From NCBI GenBank assembly GCA_002862985.1, contig PKCY01000141.1:1-49648 (forward strand): a DNA stretch of 49,648 bases, written 5' to 3'. The position numbers and the translations under genes were made by a program. Of the stretch, positions 44,581-49,648 are shown piece by piece. The DNA is from Haliea sp. Its GTDB lineage: Bacteria > Pseudomonadota > Gammaproteobacteria > Pseudomonadales > Halieaceae. Each line of letters begins with the position of its first letter. Position 1 is the first letter of the stretch. Under the pieces are notes generated by a model. The model saw nothing but the letters and a program-made list of their open reading frames with translations, searched no databases and was not told where the DNA came from.

Positions 44581-45753
44581 TCAGGTTTTTTCCGCACGAG
44601 CAGCCTGACGTTGTGATAATTTGACATTGTATTGTAGTTCTTGCAAATAGGCCTCGAACATCCCCTCCTCGGGCAAAGCATGTAGCGCCGGATTCCAGGG
44701 AACTTCTACATAATCCTTATTCTTCCAATAATATTGGTGTTCTTTTGACTTCCAGCCCTTGTAGATGTCTTCCCAGCTAACGCGCTCAAAATGCGGCTGT
44801 AGGCATAGCGGCGTCAGAGCCTCTTCCTCCAGTTGAAAGCGGAAATCTACGGATAGTCGCATGGTCTCAAGATTCCTATTGTCCAAGGCACGATGAATGG
44901 TCAACGCCGGAAACAGCACGATATCCCCTGACTTGAAATCCGCACCCACCCAACGGCAAGCATTAATCTCATCACTCAACACTGCCTGCCGATTACCCGC
45001 GCCAAGGTGAAAGTCCAATGGCAAAACACCAAACTTGTGCGAACCCTCCTTGATCGCCAGGGACCCGTCTTCCATGCTGACATCCCCCAGGGGAATCCAG
45101 GCGGCAGTCAAATTTGGCGTGCCCTGATTGTTTGGATAATCCTGATGTGGTGGGGTGGAGAGTTCACTGGAATCCGGGAAGATAAGCCGAGTAATACACA
45201 AAGGGTGAGGAAAAGCCGTTTCCCCAAGAACCAGCCGCATCAACTTCATCAGTTGCGCATCGTGGGCCAGACTATGCAGGGCCTCCAATTTTATAATGCG
45301 ATCGTGAACGCGAAAAAACTTGGGCTGGCCCTCTCTGCGTGGCCGAGATATGGCCTTCGCCCGCATGCGCTGCGCACCATCTTCAATCCATCTCTGCTCC
45401 GCCAGAATGGTCGTTATCTGATTTCTGAGTTCCAATAAGCGTTCTACAGGAATGATATTCCGAAAAAACAGGTATCCATCTGCTTCCAATCGAGCGCGCA
45501 CTGCAGCAGCATCGTTGAGAAGTTCATTCGCCTCATACATGGGTTCTGGCGCTATCATTTCTGAACCCGGAGATTCGGCCTCAATGCGTAAAAAGACCAG
45601 ACGCTGCGTCAGTTTATCGTCACCCGTCTCTCGGACTGCCTTATACAGCAGCTCAATAGCCGCTTCATAATCTCCAGCAGCGACAAAGCTTTCAACCTGC
45701 TCAAGAACTTTCTGGTGGGGATGCTGGCCTTCCGCCCCACTTTCGACTTCCAT
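44581..45753 (-). CDS. PhyH-type Fe(II)/2-oxoglutarate dioxygenase 2 with N-terminal helical appendage
   Basis: PPHQDYPNNQGTPNLTAAWIPLGDVSMEDGSLAI ... SGDIVLFPALTIHRALDN ... MRLSVDFRFQ. Confidence 0.82.
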   Translation of the reverse strand: MEVESGAEGQHPHQKVLEQVESFVAAGDYEAAIELLYKAVRETGDDKLTQRLVFLRIEAESPGSEMIAPEPMYEANELLNDAAAVRARLEADGYLFFRNIIPVERLLELRNQITTILAEQRWIEDGAQRMRAKAISRPRREGQPKFFRVHDRIIKLEALHSLAHDAQLMKLMRLVLGETAFPHPLCITRLIFPDSSELSTPPHQDYPNNQGTPNLTAAWIPLGDVSMEDGSLAIKEGSHKFGVLPLDFHLGAGNRQAVLSDEINACRWVGADFKSGDIVLFPALTIHRALDNRNLETMRLSVDFRFQLEEEALTPLCLQPHFERVSWEDIYKGWKSKEHQYYWKNKDYVEVPWNPALHALPEEGMFEAYLQELQYNVKLSQRQAARAEKT

Positions 45754-45888
45754 ACTTATGCCTTTTCAACGAATAATTTGGTGTGAATAAAACTCATTTA
45801 TCACAAGGTGGCATGAGAACCACTACTACCAGTGTTATGTTATGCATCCGCAAACACCATCCAGAATTAGACTCACCACTCGCTCATA

Positions 45889-46926
45889 CTAAAACACCAC
45901 CGGTTGCTGTTTGACAGGCGCAGTTGACCCGGCAAAGAACCAGGACTCTATCGCGTAGCGGTTATTGGTATGGTTTAGTCCAAAGCCTGTTCGGTGAAGG
46001 TTAAAGTGGTCAAAGAACAATGCATCTCCAGCATTAAATCTGGGACACCGCACAGGATTGGTCTGAGCGATCTCATCAATCAGTTCCTGACCAACCGTCC
46101 AGTCAAATGGAGATCCACGGGTGCCGGTTTCAAATATCTGTCTGCCCGTGCCCGATATTATCTCTAATCCGGGAGCGCTGGCATCACCGCCACAATCTGT
46201 CAGTGCTATCCAGAGGTTCGCCGTTCGAATAGCAGTGGCATCACCCAGAAAATAGCCATCCTGATGCCATCCGGACGAAGCGCCATTATTGGGAGCGGCA
46301 CAGCGGACAACCCATTTGCGCACTGAAAGCACGGGGCCTTCCTCAAAGTAGCTGGTCAGCAACCCGGGGAGACCAATCTCTCGAAAGTACTCAAGCAGCT
46401 CAAATGTCATGGGAGGGCTATCAACGCTCCAAACCGAACCAATATTGGTATAGCGCTCACCCCCTCGAAATTGCTGGGGCCCACCCCTTACGCTGGAACT
46501 TCGCTGGTACCAGGGGTTCTTGTCTTTGTTGTCATCAACATCGACAGAATCCATTCTTGCCTGAAGGACACGATCGATATTCTCTCGCATTGCTGCAATG
46601 CGGTCGTCGCCCATGATACCTCTGACAATCAGACCACCTTTCCCGAAAATTCCTGCCTTGAGGGCCTGCACATTCAGATCTTGAAACTCAACTTCTGGAA
46701 AGCCATCAACATCCGCAAAGCGGTTATCGTGCGCCGGCGGCCAGTTGCCGTGAGGTTCAGGCCAGGTCAAGTGAGGATAGGCTTGAATACGCAAATCGAC
46801 TAGTCGTCGCGCGAGCAACTCGTCATTGGGACTTCCTGCATTTTCCAATAAAGCAATGGCAGCAAGGTAATCGCCATCACTGACGAGTTGATCCGCTTGT
46901 AGAAGTGCATCGTTAACTGCGTTCAT
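45889..46926 (-). CDS. PhyH-type Fe(II)/2-oxoglutarate dioxygenase 3 with N-terminal helical appendage
   Basis: GWHQDGYFLGDATAIRTANLWIAL ... FNAGDALFFDHFNLHRTGF ... RYAIESWFF; GGAG Shine-Dalgarno before ATG at 46926. Confidence 0.8.
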   Translation of the reverse strand: MNAVNDALLQADQLVSDGDYLAAIALLENAGSPNDELLARRLVDLRIQAYPHLTWPEPHGNWPPAHDNRFADVDGFPEVEFQDLNVQALKAGIFGKGGLIVRGIMGDDRIAAMRENIDRVLQARMDSVDVDDNKDKNPWYQRSSSVRGGPQQFRGGERYTNIGSVWSVDSPPMTFELLEYFREIGLPGLLTSYFEEGPVLSVRKWVVRCAAPNNGASSGWHQDGYFLGDATAIRTANLWIALTDCGGDASAPGLEIISGTGRQIFETGTRGSPFDWTVGQELIDEIAQTNPVRCPRFNAGDALFFDHFNLHRTGFGLNHTNNRYAIESWFFAGSTAPVKQQPVVF

Positions 46927-47090
46927 CCGAATATTCTCCACACTCCCTCTCTACCTGTCAAACGACAGAAATATCAACCCAAAGGCAGTAAATCCAGACT
47001 GTCACGACAGGTAGTTCCTGTCTGGAGCGAGTGCCATATCTGCGCCGATCCGTGCTGTCGGGGACACCACCAAGGACCTAAAAACTGCTG

Positions 47091-47888
47091 TTACTTGGGG
47101 CCACCAACGGCAGGCTGTTTCTTGCCCTCTCCACCCATCTTGACCCCTTTACGTCGTGCCTGAAAAGCTTCAGCGCGGCGGCGCGTCTCCAGATATACTC
47201 CCGCATGCACGTAGAGCTGACGTAAACGTTTTTCGGTCTCCTCATCTTTCGTAAATAGCAATTCGAGCAGGTGCTCCTCAGTGCGTTCTCCACCCGGCTT
47301 TCTTAGTACACCAAGGCCATACCCGTGGTTGAACTTAAATATTTCGTCGTGTTCCTTTTCAAGTTCCTCGAAGTATCTCCAGGCGCCAAAATCCTTCATT
47401 TTAGCCATGACATCATGAAAAAGAACTATGCCGCCCGGTTTCACCTTTGGGTACCAGGTTGTGAAGTCTTCTTTTATGGCTTCGTAGGTATGCAAGCCAT
47501 CTATGTGCAGTAAATCAACGGATTCGTCATCAAAATGTTGCAGCGCTTCGCTGAAAAACATACGCATGAGGTATGTCATTCCACGATAATATTCGCGCGC
47601 GTGTTCCGCCACATCCGTATAAATAGAATCATCATACGCATCCGTGTGCTCATCACCTTCCCAGCAATCAACTCCATAGGCAACGCCATCGATGTCGTTT
47701 TCTACCATTGACTGACAGAAAGCAAAAAATGAAAGTCCGTTATATACACCAAGCTCAACTGTTATTTTTGGCCGCAGTTCTGCCACAAGATCGTAGGCAA
47801 AAGACAAGTGATCAACCCATGTGCTAAAAACCATTCGTTTGGGTTCAAACCGTTGCATTGAGGGTGGGAAATATAAGCTATTTTTCAT
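47091..47888 (-). CDS. Class I SAM-dependent methyltransferase (Methyltransf_24/CmcI-like)
   Basis: TVELGVYNGLSFFAFCQ, YGVDCWEGDEHT, VDLLHIDGLHTYEAIKEDFTTWYPKVKPGGIVLFHDV. Confidence 0.82.
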   Translation of the reverse strand: MKNSLYFPPSMQRFEPKRMVFSTWVDHLSFAYDLVAELRPKITVELGVYNGLSFFAFCQSMVENDIDGVAYGVDCWEGDEHTDAYDDSIYTDVAEHAREYYRGMTYLMRMFFSEALQHFDDESVDLLHIDGLHTYEAIKEDFTTWYPKVKPGGIVLFHDVMAKMKDFGAWRYFEELEKEHDEIFKFNHGYGLGVLRKPGGERTEEHLLELLFTKDEETEKRLRQLYVHAGVYLETRRRAEAFQARRKGVKMGGEGKKQPAVGGPK

Positions 47889-47941
47889 GTGGTTCTTTTC
47901 ACCTCTGTTGTATCCCAAAGTTTGCTCGAACTACGTCGAAC

Positions 47942-48928
47942 CTATGTCTTTTTACTCAACCGTTCCATTATTGTATTCGATGAAATATGGATAAATTTTT
48001 GTACCTCATGCGACAGCTCTCCCAAATAAACTGGATTTGTCTCAGGGGCTGAAAATGCTTGCCCGCGAATCTCTTCGTACTGCGCCCTGATTCCATCAAT
48101 AAACTTCTTTCTGGCCTCGATAGCCTCACCACCGGTGGTAACACCGCCATGAAACTGATGGAAGGTACCTTCCCCGTGCAAGAAAACGTGAGTAATCCCC
48201 GCATATTCACACGCTCTTTTATAGAGATCGAGATTTACCAAGCCACCCCCACGCATATCGAACCGCGCATCGTAACCACCAAGATCCTGCCACACCTTTC
48301 GTGGCATGCTAATACAATTGCTCTCACTGTGAGCTGCATAAAACCCCCGAGCACTGGAGCCACTAAAACAAGAAATTTCAAATAGCCTGTAACCATTCTC
48401 CGGCCAGCCAATCGAAGCCATCAAGCCCCTTTCCTCGTCGACATCGTAGCCACTGCCAACGGCTGTTTGCTGCAATTCAAACCCCAAATGATAGCCCGGA
48501 ACGGTCACAATTGCGCTGGATGAGAGTTGGTGGCCCAGAATCGTATTCTTTACAACGCCGGGGGTCAGCAGACGAGCGCCATCGATCACCACGCAGACAT
48601 TCTCGCCCCGGGCATGTTCCAGGCCATAATTTATCGCGTGAGTCGGCGTCGGCTGAGTTTCTTTCCTCAGGTGGTAGGAAAAATTGGCGGGTAAAGTGCT
48701 TATAAACTCTGGTGACATGGTGTTGTCGGATTCGTTCTCCACGATGAGAACTTCGTAATCCTGAGGGCGAACGTCTCGCTGATAATCCGAAAACAGTGAC
48801 CGCACCGTGTTCTGTGCTTGCCCAGGCATATCGTAGACGATCACTACAAAGCTAACGATGATTTCTACACTGCTGCCGGGGCTCTCCCCGGCGAAGCGAC
48901 GCAAGCCTTGTTGTAATCGCTTCAGCAT
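47942..48928 (-). CDS. GT2-like glycosyltransferase, paralogue C (divergent)
   Basis: DYEVLIVENESD, CVVIDGARLLTPGV, WPENGYRLFEI, GGYDARFDMRGGGLVNLD, GEGTFHQFHGGVTTG. Confidence 0.72.
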   Translation of the reverse strand: MLKRLQQGLRRFAGESPGSSVEIIVSFVVIVYDMPGQAQNTVRSLFSDYQRDVRPQDYEVLIVENESDNTMSPEFISTLPANFSYHLRKETQPTPTHAINYGLEHARGENVCVVIDGARLLTPGVVKNTILGHQLSSSAIVTVPGYHLGFELQQTAVGSGYDVDEERGLMASIGWPENGYRLFEISCFSGSSARGFYAAHSESNCISMPRKVWQDLGGYDARFDMRGGGLVNLDLYKRACEYAGITHVFLHGEGTFHQFHGGVTTGGEAIEARKKFIDGIRAQYEEIRGQAFSAPETNPVYLGELSHEVQKFIHISSNTIMERLSKKT

Positions 48929-48942
48929 TTAGGCCCCACTCA

Positions 48943-49648
48943 TCACAGGCTTACTTTTTTCAACTTCTTATACAAACGATTTATCTTCCAGGGCAGTTTG
49001 GGACCATCGTTTTCAGAGTTGTTGATAAAGTCCGATGTATAGAATTTTTCATCGCCGCTTCTTCCGGGAAGACCCATTTCGGCGGCAACCCGAAAGATCT
49101 TCTCGTCCAATACGTCTTCGGGATCACCAAAGTTCAAGATCGGAAACCGACTTCGCCTATACTCTCTGTACATCACACTGTTGTAGGCATACCAGAGTTT
49201 CAGGGATTGTGCCCGCTCCATCGCGTTACGTTTTCCCAGTGAACCGGCCACCGCATTGGGGTGGCGAAAGATACCAACGAATTCCATGTTGGGGATTAGA
49301 GATTTCCACCCGTCCAGAATGAGCAATGCCCTGGGATCTTTAAACCCGAACATGGGCGCTTCGCTATAGCCCGCCAGAAGTTCCTTTGCGAGCGTTAAGT
49401 GCTCTTCACTCCAGCGTACTTGTGCCGGAGGGGAATCCCAGGCGCCTCCATTTGCTTCCAGAACGAGATCATCAAGATCGACAAAATTCTGATTCTCGCG
49501 ATTTCCTTTCCAGTTGTGTTTGCTAAACTCGTGAGTATCACCCAGAAATAAGCCTGCTTGCTGGAGTGAACCAGTAAGGCAGCTTGTACCGCTTCGATGC
49601 ATTCCTAGAATGCCTACAACTCTCGCAGGTGGATTGAATTTCAACACG
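48943..49648 (-). CDS. Sulfotransferase family protein (5' end probably truncated by window edge)
   Basis: N-terminal PAPS-binding-like P-loop VVGILGMHRSGTSCLTGSLQQAGLFLGD; FKDPRALLILDGW; FVGIFRHPNAVAGSL. Confidence 0.8.
   Translation of the reverse strand, partial: VLKFNPPARVVGILGMHRSGTSCLTGSLQQAGLFLGDTHEFSKHNWKGNRENQNFVDLDDLVLEANGGAWDSPPAQVRWSEEHLTLAKELLAGYSEAPMFGFKDPRALLILDGWKSLIPNMEFVGIFRHPNAVAGSLGKRNAMERAQSLKLWYAYNSVMYREYRRSRFPILNFGDPEDVLDEKIFRVAAEMGLPGRSGDEKFYTSDFINNSENDGPKLPWKINRLYKKLKKVSL

Overview
The window reads as about 41 kb of conserved gammaproteobacterial core genome followed by an accessory cluster (about 41.45-49.65 kb) that runs off the right edge. The lineage is probably a marine Cellvibrionales/Halieaceae-like one, but that is inference only. 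Core content, left to right: an rRNA-operon promoter and boxA leader on the minus strand, so a 16S gene should start just left of position 1; pssA; ilvY<>ilvC; ilvH-ilvI; clpB with a near-consensus sigma-32 promoter; pgeF/rluD; bamD; nadE; pilS-pilR; a type IV minor pilin/PilY1 operon; ispH-fkpB-lspA-ileS-ribF-murJ; nudF-pyrB; sbcB; class I fumarase; groES-groEL; fxsA; and an alkyltransferase-like gene. The most interesting regulatory region is upstream of groES: a sigma-70-like promoter with a perfect CIRCE operator, followed by a separate sigma-32-like promoter. The best candidate for an undescribed system is the right-end cluster: three related GT2-like proteins with non-canonical DxD and ED regions, three PhyH-type Fe(II)/2OG dioxygenases (two clearly sharing an N-terminal helical appendage), a class I SAM methyltransferase and a sulfotransferase. 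A putative short structured leader RNA or attenuator lies in its divergent intergenic region. No tRNA genes, CRISPR arrays or transposases were recognised. All product calls come from reading motifs and translations; no database search was run.
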